Part shown: positions 42,567 to 51,754 of the stretch, piece by piece
Numbering within the stretch: position 1 is the first letter of the stretch
Layout: every line of letters begins with the position of its first letter
NCBI GenBank assembly: GCA_036563505.1
Contig: DATCMH010000016.1
Coordinates: 262,828 to 326,827, forward strand
Length of the DNA stretch: 64,000 bases
From: DATCMH01 sp036563505
Lineage (GTDB): Bacteria; Pseudomonadota; Alphaproteobacteria; Rhizobiales; Beijerinckiaceae
Direction: 5' to 3'
The notes under the pieces: model-generated
What the model was told of the DNA's origin: nothing
Database searches by the model: none
The model's input: only the letters and a program-made list of their open reading frames with translations
Program-made: the position numbers and the translations under genes

Positions 42567-43316
42567 CTACCGCGCGATGATCCCGCCCGCCGTGAAGCCG
42601 CCGTCCACCGCCAAGACCTGGCCCGTGACGTAGCTCGCGCGGGTCTCGTCGAGGAGAAAGGCGGCTGCCGTCGCGATCTCCTCGGGGCCGCCGTAGCGGC
42701 GAAGCGGCACGGTGGCGTGCCATTGCGCCCGGATGGCCGGCGTGTGGACCGCGGCGACCATCGGCGTCTCGACGGGTCCGGGGGCGACGGCGTTGACCCG
42801 GACGCCGAGCGGGGCAAGCTCCACCGCCATCACCTGGGTCAAGGTCACCACCGCCCCCTTCGAGGCGCCGTAGGCGGCGCGGCCGATGTTGCCGCGCAGG
42901 CCCGAGACGGAGGCCACCGTGACGATGGCGCCGCCCTCCGTCATTGCCCGCGCCGCCGCCTGGGCGACGAGGAAGGTGCCGACGACATTGACCTCGTAGA
43001 TCTGGCGGAACAGGTCGGCCGTGGTGTCGAGGAAGGGCACGTCGCGCCCGATCCCCGCCGAGGTGACGAGACCTTTGAGGGGGCCGAAGCCCTCGGCGAT
43101 CTCCCGCACCAGGGCCTCGACCGCTGCCTCGTCTGTGACATCGAGGGAGGCGACCCGAACGCGGTCGTCGCCGCCGAAAGCCTGTCGCGCCGCGTCGAGC
43201 GCCGCCGGGTCCCGGTCGGCCGCGACGACGCGCCAGCCATCCGTGAGGAGAGCCCGCACGGTGGCAAGGCCGATGCCCGACGCGCCGCCGGTGACGAGGG
43301 CCGTTCTGTCGCTCAC
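42567..43316 (-). CDS. SDR-family oxidoreductase (FabG-like), catabolic operon
   Basis: The GTG start at 43316 directly follows the TAA stop of the PPC gene, so translation is coupled. The 249-residue protein has LVTGGASGIGLATV (cofactor site), the NNAG-equivalent SAGIG, catalytic Ser in VASVSGLRGNIG and YGASKGAV with the Tyr/Lys pair. It ends LAVDGGFTAGGII, like FabG enzymes. In this operon it may oxidise a hydroxyacyl-CoA produced from the imported acid. Substrate is not shown by sequence. Confidence 0.9.
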   Translation of the reverse strand: MSDRTALVTGGASGIGLATVRALLTDGWRVVAADRDPAALDAARQAFGGDDRVRVASLDVTDEAAVEALVREIAEGFGPLKGLVTSAGIGRDVPFLDTTADLFRQIYEVNVVGTFLVAQAAARAMTEGGAIVTVASVSGLRGNIGRAAYGASKGAVVTLTQVMAVELAPLGVRVNAVAPGPVETPMVAAVHTPAIRAQWHATVPLRRYGGPEEIATAAAFLLDETRASYVTGQVLAVDGGFTAGGIIAR

Positions 43317-44204
43317 TTAAGCCGTCCCCGGCTCGTCCAGCGCCTCGAGCATCACCTCGAAGGTGATGCAGACGGGGTTGCAGCCCCGGGCCAGCCGGCC
43401 CTCGTGGACCTCGCCCCGCGGATCGGCGAGGGCCACCGTGAGGTCCGCCCGGGGCGCGCCGTCGGGGCCGGGAGCGACGGTGCCGTCCGTGACGAGCACT
43501 TCGGTCGCGATGTCCGTGACCTCGCGGCCTCCTTCGAACATGACGCCGGCGAAGCTCCCGACGCTGCCGCGAAGGCGCGCCCGGGCGATGCCGTGCGCGC
43601 GGCAGATCGCCTCCAACGCCGCGTCGATCGGCTCGTTCGGCCGCACCCGGGCGGCGAGGAGCCGGGTGTCGCCCGCACCAGGCTTCGGGGCTGCTGCGGG
43701 GTGGAACAGGGTGAAGTTGGTCTCCGCGTCCTCTTCCGCCGCGATGCGGATCGCGGGCGAGCCCCAGGCGATGGCGGCGATGGGTTCAGCGACGACGGTC
43801 TCATGCGGCAGGACGTGACCGCCCCGCCGTGCGCCGTCGGGCTCGGTCCAGATCGCGTGACAGTGGAGAAAGGGCGCCCCGTCGCGCCGGCCGAAGGTGA
43901 CGTTCCCCCTCTCGATCAGGCTCGAGCCCTCGGGCCGGAACGTCTCGCTGTAGTAGGCGGCGTAGCGCGGGTCCTGCGAGAGCGCCGGGCGCACGTAGGC
44001 GAAGGGACCGAGCGCGCCGCCCCTGATCTCGAGCGCTGCCGCCTCAAGGCCCGCGGCGAGGAGCGGGCGCGCGACCGCGTCGAGGAAGGTCAGCCCCGGT
44101 TCGAGGGTGAAGGTGAGGCGCTGCCCCAAACCCTCCGCCGTGCGCCAGCGTTCCGGGTGCGGCGGTCCCGGCTGGCGCAGGCGGCGGTGGGGGTCGAGGC
44201 TCAA
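43317..44204 (-). CDS. Tandem PPC/DUF296 (PCC) domain protein
   Basis: The TTG at 44204 overlaps the ligase stop (TTGA), giving 295 residues. Residues 28-150 form a PPC/DUF296-type domain: opening LTFTLEPGLTFLDAV, metal-binding FLHCHAIW (His114, His116) and GGHVLPHE (His130). A second, more divergent copy (about 170-290) begins LLAARVRPNEPIDAALEA and lacks the His cluster. DUF296 proteins are known as plant AT-hook partners and as bacterial proteins of uncertain activity. Their presence in a CoA-ligase/SDR operon suggests an enzymatic or binding step in the pathway. This is one of the least understood parts of the window. Confidence 0.8.
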   Translation of the reverse strand: MSLDPHRRLRQPGPPHPERWRTAEGLGQRLTFTLEPGLTFLDAVARPLLAAGLEAAALEIRGGALGPFAYVRPALSQDPRYAAYYSETFRPEGSSLIERGNVTFGRRDGAPFLHCHAIWTEPDGARRGGHVLPHETVVAEPIAAIAWGSPAIRIAAEEDAETNFTLFHPAAAPKPGAGDTRLLAARVRPNEPIDAALEAICRAHGIARARLRGSVGSFAGVMFEGGREVTDIATEVLVTDGTVAPGPDGAPRADLTVALADPRGEVHEGRLARGCNPVCITFEVMLEALDEPGTA

Positions 44205-45871
44205 GCGGCGGTGCCCTGGCGGGCGGGGGTCGGCAGGGCGTCGAGGCAGCCGCGTTTGCCCAATTCCTCGCGCACCAGGGACTTGGGCACCTTGCCGTAG
44301 CCGGATTTCGGCAGGGCCTCCCAGAAGAACACCCGCTTGGGCAGCTTGTAGCGGGCGAGCCGCGCGCCCAGCCACGCCATCAGCTCGGCCTCGGTGAGGG
44401 CGGCGCCCTCCCGCAGCACACAGGCCGCGATCCCAATCTCGCCCCAGACCGGGTCGGGCACGCCGACGATGGCGACTTCGGCGACGGCCGGATGGGTGAG
44501 GATCGTTTCCTCGATCTCCCGCGGGTAGATGTTGGAGCCGCCCGAGATGTACATGTCGGAGGCCCGGCCCGTGATGTAGACGAAGCCTTGCGCGTCGGCG
44601 TGACCGAGGTCCCCGGTGCGGAACCAGCCGTTGCGGAACGCCTTCGCGTTGGCCTCCGGGTTGTCGTAGTAGCCGGCGAACACCGCCGGCCCCGTGACGC
44701 AGATCTCCCCCGTGGCGCCGGGCGGCAGTGCGCGGCCCTCGTCGTCCTGGATCTCGACCTGCATGCCGGTGCGGGGGTAACCGCAGGTGCCGACGCGGGC
44801 CTCCTCGCCATCCTCCGCGCGATGGAGATGGGGCGGGAAGACCGTAATGTTCCCCGTCACCTCGCCGAGCCCGAAATACTGCACCAGCACCGGCCCGAGC
44901 TTTTTCAGCGCGTGCTTCTGGTCCTCCCGGTACATCGGCGCGCCGGCGTAGATCACGTAGCGCAGCGAGGAATGGTCGTAGCGGTCGACGGCCGGGTGCT
45001 CGGTGAGGAGCTTCACGATGGTCGGCACCGTGAAGAGGTTCGTCACGCGATGGCGCGCCACGAGGGACCATGCCTCCTCCACGTCGAGGCGGTCGGAGGG
45101 AAGCAGGATGGTGACGGCGCCGCGCGCCACCTGCGTGAGCTGGTGGACGCCCGCGCCGTGCGAGAGGGGCGCGACGACGAGCGACGCGTCCGCCTCCGTC
45201 GTCCCCGGCATCAGGTCGCAGAGGTGGTTCGTGACGACGAAGGCCATCTGGCCGTGGGTGAGCACGGCGGCCTTGGAGCGCCCGGTCGTGCCGGAGGTGA
45301 AGAAGAACCAGCAGGGGTCGTCATATGCGACCCCGGCTTCGGGCGCCCCCTCGACCTCGGCCGCGATCAACGCTTCGAGGTCGGGAACGGGGCGACCGTC
45401 GACGGCGAGGTCCCCGTGGAGGGAGGCCAGGAGCGCGAGTTCGGGGCAGGCCGCCGCCACCGCGGCGGCGTGCTGCGGGAAGTCGGCGTGACAGAGAAAC
45501 GCCTTGGGCTTCGCGGTTTCGGCCAGCGACACCACCTCGGGCGGGGTGAGCCGAAAATTCGTCGGCACCCAGATCGCCCCCAGGCGGAAGGTGGCGAACA
45601 TGGCCTCGAACATCAGGTTGCCGTTCTTGGAATGAACGAGCACCCGGTCGCCCTTGGCGACGCCGTGGCGCGTCAGAACGGCGGCGAGGTGCGCGACCCG
45701 ATCCTCGATGGCGGCCCAGGTCCAGGTTCGCTCGCCCCAGATCAGGCCGGCACGCTCGGGGAAGCGCCGGGCGGCCTGGGTCACGAAGTGGGCAAGGTTC
45801 ATTACCCGCCGCGACACCGGCAGACCCGTCACCGGCGATGTCTGGAGCGCTGGCGTCTCGGGCATCCTCAT
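44201..45871 (-). CDS. Acyl-CoA ligase (AMP-forming)
   Basis: ATGs at 45871 and 45865 are preceded by GGAGAGGG; the first gives 556 residues. Motifs: FFFTSGTTGRSKAAVLTHG (phosphate-binding loop), YFGLGEVTGNI, the hinge YITGRASDMYISGGSNIYPREIE (shown as an endpoints reference) and GYGKVPKSLV near the C-terminus (catalytic Lys region). The enzyme forms an acyl-AMP and then the CoA thioester. It is the first gene of a minus-strand operon with the PPC and SDR genes, divergent from a TRAP transporter. It probably activates the imported acid; the acid is unknown. Confidence 0.92.
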   Translation of the reverse strand: MRMPETPALQTSPVTGLPVSRRVMNLAHFVTQAARRFPERAGLIWGERTWTWAAIEDRVAHLAAVLTRHGVAKGDRVLVHSKNGNLMFEAMFATFRLGAIWVPTNFRLTPPEVVSLAETAKPKAFLCHADFPQHAAAVAAACPELALLASLHGDLAVDGRPVPDLEALIAAEVEGAPEAGVAYDDPCWFFFTSGTTGRSKAAVLTHGQMAFVVTNHLCDLMPGTTEADASLVVAPLSHGAGVHQLTQVARGAVTILLPSDRLDVEEAWSLVARHRVTNLFTVPTIVKLLTEHPAVDRYDHSSLRYVIYAGAPMYREDQKHALKKLGPVLVQYFGLGEVTGNITVFPPHLHRAEDGEEARVGTCGYPRTGMQVEIQDDEGRALPPGATGEICVTGPAVFAGYYDNPEANAKAFRNGWFRTGDLGHADAQGFVYITGRASDMYISGGSNIYPREIEETILTHPAVAEVAIVGVPDPVWGEIGIAACVLREGAALTEAELMAWLGARLARYKLPKRVFFWEALPKSGYGKVPKSLVREELGKRGCLDALPTPARQGTAA

Positions 45872-45966
45872 CCCTCTCCGAAGCGGTCCGCTTCCCGGCC
45901 CGCTTTCAGGCGCGGGCTCCTTCTCAGAGTTAGGCCCGACATAAGCTGCTAGTCCAACCCATCCCC

Positions 45967-46078
45967 CCCTCATCCTGAGGTGCGAAGGCGAAGCCTGAGC
46001 CTCGAAGGAGGGCTCCAGGACCGTTGACGTCTCTGGAGCCCTCCTTCGAGGCCGCTGCGCGGCACCTCAGGACGAGGT
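45967..46078. repeat. Long palindromic repeat, family A, in the divergent ligase/TRAP gap
   Basis: Nearly identical to the 36137 copy: CCTCATCCTGAGGTGCGAAG left, CGGCACCTCAGGACGAGG right, with the GGAGGGCTCCAGG/CTGGAGCCCTCC inner arms. The rest of the 430-base gap (45872-46302) has no gene; a weak TATAGT-like -10 occurs near 46158 for the TRAP operon. Confidence 0.85.
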
Positions 46079-46302
46079 GGGTGGGTTGGGCCAGCGGTAC
46101 TCGCCCGGGCCGGACTCCGAAGTGAACGTTACCGCTTTCCGGCCCGCGCGCAATTTGCTTATAGTCCGCCTCGCATCGGAGCTGGTTTGCACGCAGGGCA
46201 GCTCCGGAAACGCAACGAATAACCAACCGCACCGACCGGAAACGCCAGCACCCGCGCCAGTTCCATGCGCGACGCCCGACGGTGCCTTCAGGGGAGGACC
46301 GC

Positions 46303-47319
46303 ATGACCCAACTGACCCGCCGCACGCTTCTTGCCGGCACCGGAGCCGCGACGCTCGCAGTGAGCGCCCCCTGGGTGGCCCGCGCCCAATCGGCCGAGTT
46401 CACCTACAAATACGCCAACAACCTGCCCCTGCCCCACCCGATGAACGTGCGGGCGCGGGAGATGGCCGACGCGATCAAGGCGGAGACGAAGGGGCGGGTC
46501 GAGATCCAGATCTTCCCCAACAACCAGCTCGGCTCCGACACGGACATGCTGAGTCAGGTGCGCTCGGGCGGCGTCGAGTTCTTCACCCTCTCGGGGCTGA
46601 TCCTCTCGACCCTGGTGCCCGCGGCCTCGATCAACGGCATCGGCTTCGCGTTCCCAGACTACGACGCGGTGTGGAAGGCGATGGATGGCGAGCTCGGCAC
46701 CTATGTCCGCGCCCAGATCGCCAAGTCCAACCTCGTCGCCATGGACAAGATCTGGGACAACGGCTTCCGCCAGACCACCTCCTCGACAAAGCCGATCACG
46801 ACGCCGGACGACTTCAAGGGCATGAAGCTGCGGGTGCCCGTCTCGCCGCTCTGGACCTCCATGTTCAAGGCGCTCGACGCCGCGCCCGCCTCGATCAACT
46901 TCGCGGAGGTCTACACGGCGCTCCAGACCAAGACCGTCGACGGCCAGGAGAATCCGCTTGCCATCATCTCGACGGCGAAGCTCTTCGAGGTGCAGAAGTT
47001 CTGCTCGCTCACGAACCATATGTGGGACGGCTTCTGGTTCCTCGCCAACCGTCGCGCCTGGGAGCGCCTGCCCGACGACCTGCGCACCGTGGTGGCGAAG
47101 CACGTCAACGAGGCGGCGCTGAAGGAACGCGCGGACGTCGCGGCGCTCAACGCCGGGCTGCAGAAGGAGCTCGCCGACAAAGGCATGGTGTTCAACCAGC
47201 CCAAGACCGAAGCCTTCCGTGACAAGCTGCGCCAGGCGGGCTTCTACGCGGAATGGAAGGGCAAATACGGCGACGAGGCCTGGGCGCTCCTCGAGCGCAC
47301 GACGGGCAAGCTCGCCTGA
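46303..47319 (+). CDS. TRAP transporter substrate-binding protein (DctP type)
   Basis: The ATG at 46303 has GGGGAGG upstream and gives 338 residues. The N-terminus has a twin-arginine motif (TRRTLLAGTG) and AWVARA-like cleavage end, so export is probably via Tat. The DctP-type body includes VEIQIFPNNQLGSDTDMLSQ and LRVPVSPLWTSMFKALDAAP, where the conserved Arg in a carboxylate-binding position (KLRV) is present. The protein binds a carboxylate or related acid in the periplasm and delivers it to the DctQM permease encoded next. Confidence 0.92.
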   Translation: MTQLTRRTLLAGTGAATLAVSAPWVARAQSAEFTYKYANNLPLPHPMNVRAREMADAIKAETKGRVEIQIFPNNQLGSDTDMLSQVRSGGVEFFTLSGLILSTLVPAASINGIGFAFPDYDAVWKAMDGELGTYVRAQIAKSNLVAMDKIWDNGFRQTTSSTKPITTPDDFKGMKLRVPVSPLWTSMFKALDAAPASINFAEVYTALQTKTVDGQENPLAIISTAKLFEVQKFCSLTNHMWDGFWFLANRRAWERLPDDLRTVVAKHVNEAALKERADVAALNAGLQKELADKGMVFNQPKTEAFRDKLRQAGFYAEWKGKYGDEAWALLERTTGKLA

Positions 47320-47438
47320 TCCCGGCGGCCCCGGTGCCCTCGGAAAGCTGAGACTTCCGAGGGCGCCGGACCGCCCGCCGCGCGCCGTCCGGTCGTCCGC
47401 GGGCTTGAAACCTCCTCGCCTGCCCGGATCATCCCGCC

Positions 47439-49316
47439 ATGGCCCTCTCCGCCGACGCCCTGGACGTTTCGACCCCGCCGGTGACCCTCGCCGAGAGCGA
47501 GGGCGCTCGGCCGGGCTCCCGCTTCCTGCGGCCGCTCGAGATGGCGGCGGCGGCTCTGCTCGTCGCCATCGTCACGCTGCTGCTCGCCGGCGTCACCTCG
47601 CGCTACGTGTTCTCGCTGCCCGTCGTGTGGATCGACGAGGTGGCCTCGCTCTGCTTCCTGTGGCTCGCGATGCTGGGCTCGGCCATCGCGCTCGACCGCA
47701 ACGAGCACCTGCGGCTGACCCTGTTCGTCTCCATGCTGCCCGCGCGGGCTCAAGGCTTCGTCGGGGCGCTCGGCCTCGTGGTGGTCGCGACGCTGCTCGC
47801 GGCGCTGATCCCGAGCGCCTTCGAGTACGCGTCGGAGGAGTGGTTCATCACCTCGCCGGCGCTCAACATCCCCAACACCTTCCGCGTCGCGGCGATCCCC
47901 TTCGGCATGGTGGCGATGCTCGCCATCGTGCTCACCTATGCCGCCCGCCAGGCGCGCTGGCTGGATCTCGCCGTCGCGGCCGTGCTCGTGGCGCTCATCA
48001 TCGGCCTGCTCTGGATCGCCGCGCCGAGCCTCGTGCGGGCGGGCCAGGTCAAGATCGTGCTCTTCCTGGTGGTCTTCGTCGCGGCGGGCCTCGCGGCCGG
48101 CGTGCCCATCGCCTTCTGCTTCGGGATCGGGACGCTCAGCTACCTGGCCTTCGCCACGAACGTGCCCGTCTTCGTGATGATCGGGCGCATGGACGAGGGC
48201 ATGTCGAGCCTCATCCTGCTCTCGGTGCCGGTCTTCGTGCTGCTCGGCTGCGTGCTCGATGCCACGGGCATGGGCAAGGCCATCGTCGACTTCCTCGCCT
48301 CGCTCTTGGGCCACGTGCGCGCGGGCATGTCCTACGTGCTGCTCGGCTCTCTCTTCGTGGTGTCGGGCATCTCCGGCTCCAAAGTCTCCGACATGGCGAC
48401 CGTGGCGCCGGCGCTGTTCCCCGAGATGAAGCGGCGCGGGCACTCGCCCCGCGAGATGATCGCGCTCCTCGCCACCGGCGCCGCCATGGCCGACACGGTG
48501 CCGCCCTCGATCGTGCTCATCGTGCTGGGCTCGGTGGCGGGCGTGTCGATCGCGGGGCTCTTCACCAGCGGCTTCGCCATCGCGATGGTGCTGCTCCTGA
48601 TGCTCGCGGTGCTCGCGCGCTGGAAGAGCCGGCATGAGGACATGAGCGGGGTGCACCGGGCCCCATTCAGCCTGATGGGCCGCCTCGCCGTCCTCGCGGC
48701 GCCGGCCCTCGTCCTGCCCTTCCTGATCCGCTGGACGGTGGCCGACGGGATCGCCACCGCGACGGAGGTCTCCACCATCGCGGTTCTGTATGCCCTGTTC
48801 ATCGGGATCGTGCTCTACGGCGGGATCGGCTGGCGCAAGTTCTACGGCATGCTCGTCGAGACCGCGGCGCTGACGGGCTCCATTCTCCTCATCCTCGGCA
48901 CGGCGCTCGCCATGGCCTGGGCCATCACCCAGGCCGGCATCGCGCAGCAGATCGCCACCTTCATGACCGGGATGCCGGGCGGCTGGATCGCCTTCATGGC
49001 GGTCACCATCGTGGTCTTCCTGGTGCTCGGCTGCGTGCTGGAGGGCCTGCCCGCCATCGTGCTGATGGCGCCCCTCATGTTCCCGATCGCCCGCAAGCTC
49101 GGCATCAACGACATCCACTATGCTATGGTCATCGTCACCGCGATGAACATCGGGCTCATGACGCCGCCGGTGGGCATCGGCTTCTATCTCGCCTGCAAGA
49201 TCGGCGGCGTGTCGCCCGACGAGGCCATCGGCGCCATCTGGCCCTACCTCATCGCGCTCCTGGCGGGTCTCGTCATCATCGCCGCCGTGCCCTGGTTCTC
49301 GACGGCCTTCCTGTGA
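47439..49316 (+). CDS. TRAP transporter permease, fused DctQ-DctM
   Basis: The 625-residue membrane protein fuses the small DctQ-type subunit (about 30-190, four membrane segments) to the large DctM-type subunit (about 200-620, about 12 segments). The DctM part has SGSKVSDMATVAPALFPEM and GTALAMAWAITQAGI. Fused TRAP permeases are common. It lies 119 bases after dctP and overlaps the SDR gene by four bases (GTGA). It drives uptake using an ion gradient. Confidence 0.93.
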   Translation: MALSADALDVSTPPVTLAESEGARPGSRFLRPLEMAAAALLVAIVTLLLAGVTSRYVFSLPVVWIDEVASLCFLWLAMLGSAIALDRNEHLRLTLFVSMLPARAQGFVGALGLVVVATLLAALIPSAFEYASEEWFITSPALNIPNTFRVAAIPFGMVAMLAIVLTYAARQARWLDLAVAAVLVALIIGLLWIAAPSLVRAGQVKIVLFLVVFVAAGLAAGVPIAFCFGIGTLSYLAFATNVPVFVMIGRMDEGMSSLILLSVPVFVLLGCVLDATGMGKAIVDFLASLLGHVRAGMSYVLLGSLFVVSGISGSKVSDMATVAPALFPEMKRRGHSPREMIALLATGAAMADTVPPSIVLIVLGSVAGVSIAGLFTSGFAIAMVLLLMLAVLARWKSRHEDMSGVHRAPFSLMGRLAVLAAPALVLPFLIRWTVADGIATATEVSTIAVLYALFIGIVLYGGIGWRKFYGMLVETAALTGSILLILGTALAMAWAITQAGIAQQIATFMTGMPGGWIAFMAVTIVVFLVLGCVLEGLPAIVLMAPLMFPIARKLGINDIHYAMVIVTAMNIGLMTPPVGIGFYLACKIGGVSPDEAIGAIWPYLIALLAGLVIIAAVPWFSTAFL

Positions 49317-50140
49317 GCACAGCCGTCGGCCCTGCGCGAAGCGAGCGCCTCGCCGGGCGGACCGCCCTGGTCTTCGGTGCGGGATCGGCCGGCCCCGGCT
49401 GGGGCAACGGCAAAGCGGCGGCCGTGGCCTATGCCCGCGCCGGCGCGGGCGTCGTCTGCATCGACCTCCACCCCGCCGCGGCCGAGGAAACCGCCGGGAT
49501 TATCAAAGACGAAGGCGGCTCCGCCCTGGCGCTCGCCGCCGACGTGACCCGCCTCGACTCGGTGGAGGCCGCGATCGCGGCGGCGCTCGCCCGGTACGGG
49601 CGCCTCGACATCCTGCACAACAATGTCGGCGCGACGCTCCATGGCGGGCCGGTGGAGGTGGAGGAAGCGGCCTTCGCGCGCGCCATGGACCTCAACGTCG
49701 GCTCGGTCTTCCGCACGGCGAAGGCGGTGCTGCCCCACTTCCTGGCGCAGGGGAGCGGCGCCATCGTGAACATCTCGTCGATCGCCGCGGTGCGCTGGGT
49801 CGGCTATCCCTACTTCGCCTACTACGCCTCGAAGGCGGCGGTGAACCAGGCGACCGTGGCGCTGGCGCTGCAATATGCGGCCCAAAACATCCGGGCGAAC
49901 TGCATCATGCCGGGGCTGATCGACACGCCCCTCATCTACAAGCAGATCGCCTCGCGCTACGCGAGTCCCGAGGCGATGGTCGCGTCCCGCGCCCGCGCCG
50001 TGCCGATGGGGCGGATGGGCACCGCCTGGGACGTGGCGAACGCGGCCGTCTTCCTCGCCTCCGACGAGGCCGCCTTCATCACCGGCGTCTGCCTCCCCGT
50101 CGACGGCGGCCAAACCTGCGCCGCACCCTCGCCGGTGTGA
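49313..50140 (+). CDS. SDR-family oxidoreductase coupled to the TRAP permease gene
   Basis: The GTG at 49313 overlaps the permease stop (GTGA). The 275-residue protein has a variant cofactor loop, GAGSAGPGWGNGKA, longer than the usual TGxxxGxG. NNVG, catalytic Ser (NISSIAAVRWVG) and YFAYYASKAAV (Tyr/Lys) are present. The coupling to the transporter suggests it acts on the imported compound, perhaps in its first oxidation or reduction. Substrate unknown. Confidence 0.9.
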   Translation: MSTAVGPARSERLAGRTALVFGAGSAGPGWGNGKAAAVAYARAGAGVVCIDLHPAAAEETAGIIKDEGGSALALAADVTRLDSVEAAIAAALARYGRLDILHNNVGATLHGGPVEVEEAAFARAMDLNVGSVFRTAKAVLPHFLAQGSGAIVNISSIAAVRWVGYPYFAYYASKAAVNQATVALALQYAAQNIRANCIMPGLIDTPLIYKQIASRYASPEAMVASRARAVPMGRMGTAWDVANAAVFLASDEAAFITGVCLPVDGGQTCAAPSPV

Positions 50141-50593
50141 GGGCGTTGGCGTTGTTTCACGGCGACGCCCAGCGCCCACCCCACCCGTCCGGCTGACGCC
50201 GGCCACCCTCCCCGCAGGCGGGGAGGGATGAGGGGCGTCGCTGTTCTCCTCTCCCCTTGAGGGAGAGGGGGGCGGCGCGAAGCGGCGCACGGCCGACAGG
50301 CCGATCAAGGCCTCTCCATCTCACACGTCCTGTTCGCTTCGCGAGGCGCTGCGCGACAACCCCTCATCCGCCCGGCTCACGCCGGGCACCTTCTCCCTCA
50401 AAGGGAGAAGGAGGGCGCACCAGCGCCCCTCATCCCTCCCCGCCCGCGGGGAGGGTGGCCCTCGCGACAGCGAGGGTCGGGTGGGGTCAGTGCCGGGGCA
50501 GTCTACCCCCATTCCGACCGGCACCCGGCCCAGCCTCACCACGCCCTCACCCTGCCCTCTCCCCGCGAGCGGGGAGAGGGTTTCCCCCATCCC
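50141..50593. repeat. Palindromic repeats (families D and C), no gene
   Basis: Two family D elements (GGCCACCCTCCCCGCAGGCGGGGAGG near 50205, and near 50440-50500) flank a family C hairpin (CACCTTCTCC near 50390). All frames are repeat translations; no gene is supported. The region separates the TRAP-SDR operon from the aldo/keto reductase gene. Confidence 0.75.
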
Positions 50594-51604
50594 TCACCCG
50601 CTCCGCGTCACCCGTCCCTCGATAGGATAAGCCGGGTCGTTGTAGCCCGGCGTCGAGGGATGGCCCGTCGTCACGAGGCGGTCGACCAAGGCCTCGTCCT
50701 CGGGGGTGAAGGCGTAGTCCAACGCCCCGAGATAGTCCTGCCACTGCGCCTCCGTGCGCGGGCCGGCGATGACGCCCGTCACGAGGCGGTTGTTGAGCAC
50801 CCAGTTCACCGCGAACTGCCCCGGGGTGATGCCCAGTGCCTCCGCGTAGCGCTTCATCTCCTGCGCGATGACGAGGGATTCGGGCCGCCACTCCGTCTGC
50901 ATCATCCGCGCGTCCTGGCGCCCGGCCCGGGTGTCCTCAGGGGGAGGCGCATCGGGGCTGTACTTGCCCGTCAGCACGCCGCGGGCCAGCGGCGAATAGG
51001 GAAAGACGCCGAGCCCATAATGGGCACAGGCCGGGAGGTGCTCCGTCTCGGGCATGCGGTTCAGGGCGTTGTAGTAGGGCTGGCTCACGACCGGCCGATC
51101 GATGCCCGCCTCGTCGCAGAGCCGGCAGATCTCGGCGACACGCCAGGAGCGGTAGTTCGAGACGCCGAAGTAGCGGATCTTGCCCTGGCGCAGGAGGTCG
51201 GCGATCGCCCGCACGGTCTCCGGCAGAGGCGTCCCGTGGTCCTCCTTGTGCAGGTAGTAGACGTCGATGTGGTCCGTGCCGAGGCGCTTCAGACTCGCTT
51301 CCGCCGCGCGCAAGATCCAGAGCCGGGACAGACCGCGCTCGTTCGCGCCGGGCCCCATCGCGTTCGCCACCTTCGTGGCGAGAACCCAGTGCGAGCGCCG
51401 CTCGCGGATGGTCCGGCCGGTGATCTCCTCCGAGCGCCCCTCCGTGTAGACGTCCGCCGTATCGATGAAATTGACCCCGGCGTCGGCGGCGGAGGCGATG
51501 ATGCGCGCGGCCGTCGCCTCGTCGGTCGGGCCGCCGAACATCATCGTGCCGAGGCAGAGGGGCGAGACCTTGAGGCCCGAGAGGCCGAGATTGCGCAGGT
51601 CCAT
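50594..51604 (-). CDS. Aldo/keto reductase
   Basis: The ATG at 51604 gives 336 residues. The first residues MDLRNLGLSGLKVSPLCLGT are typical of the family. Residues include the catalytic Asp/Tyr context (NFIDTADVYTEG, with Asp/Tyr pair) and Lys in WVLATKVAN; the His site reads VYYLHKEDHGTP. The C-terminal signature VTGVIAGPRTEAQWQDYLGAL binds NADPH. It resembles YajO-type and general bacterial aldo/keto reductases; substrate unknown. It is divergent from hisZ. Confidence 0.92.
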   Translation of the reverse strand: MDLRNLGLSGLKVSPLCLGTMMFGGPTDEATAARIIASAADAGVNFIDTADVYTEGRSEEITGRTIRERRSHWVLATKVANAMGPGANERGLSRLWILRAAEASLKRLGTDHIDVYYLHKEDHGTPLPETVRAIADLLRQGKIRYFGVSNYRSWRVAEICRLCDEAGIDRPVVSQPYYNALNRMPETEHLPACAHYGLGVFPYSPLARGVLTGKYSPDAPPPEDTRAGRQDARMMQTEWRPESLVIAQEMKRYAEALGITPGQFAVNWVLNNRLVTGVIAGPRTEAQWQDYLGALDYAFTPEDEALVDRLVTTGHPSTPGYNDPAYPIEGRVTRSG

Positions 51605-51754
51605 GGACGTCCTTCGATAGCGGCATGAGGCGCGGACACCGTAGGCTCCGAGGGCGCCCTTGGCGAGGCGGCGGGCCGGCCGATCGCGCGACCCGTTCAC
51701 CCTCGTTGGCGAAAAGCGTCGCATCCGCGGCTAGGGTTCGCTAAGGACGCTGCC

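Noticed and set aside
44205..45071. N-terminal extension of the PPC protein into the ligase gene
   Set aside because: The extension has frame-shifted composition and overlaps the acyl-CoA ligase; the TTG at 44204 with its TTGA overlap is the better start.
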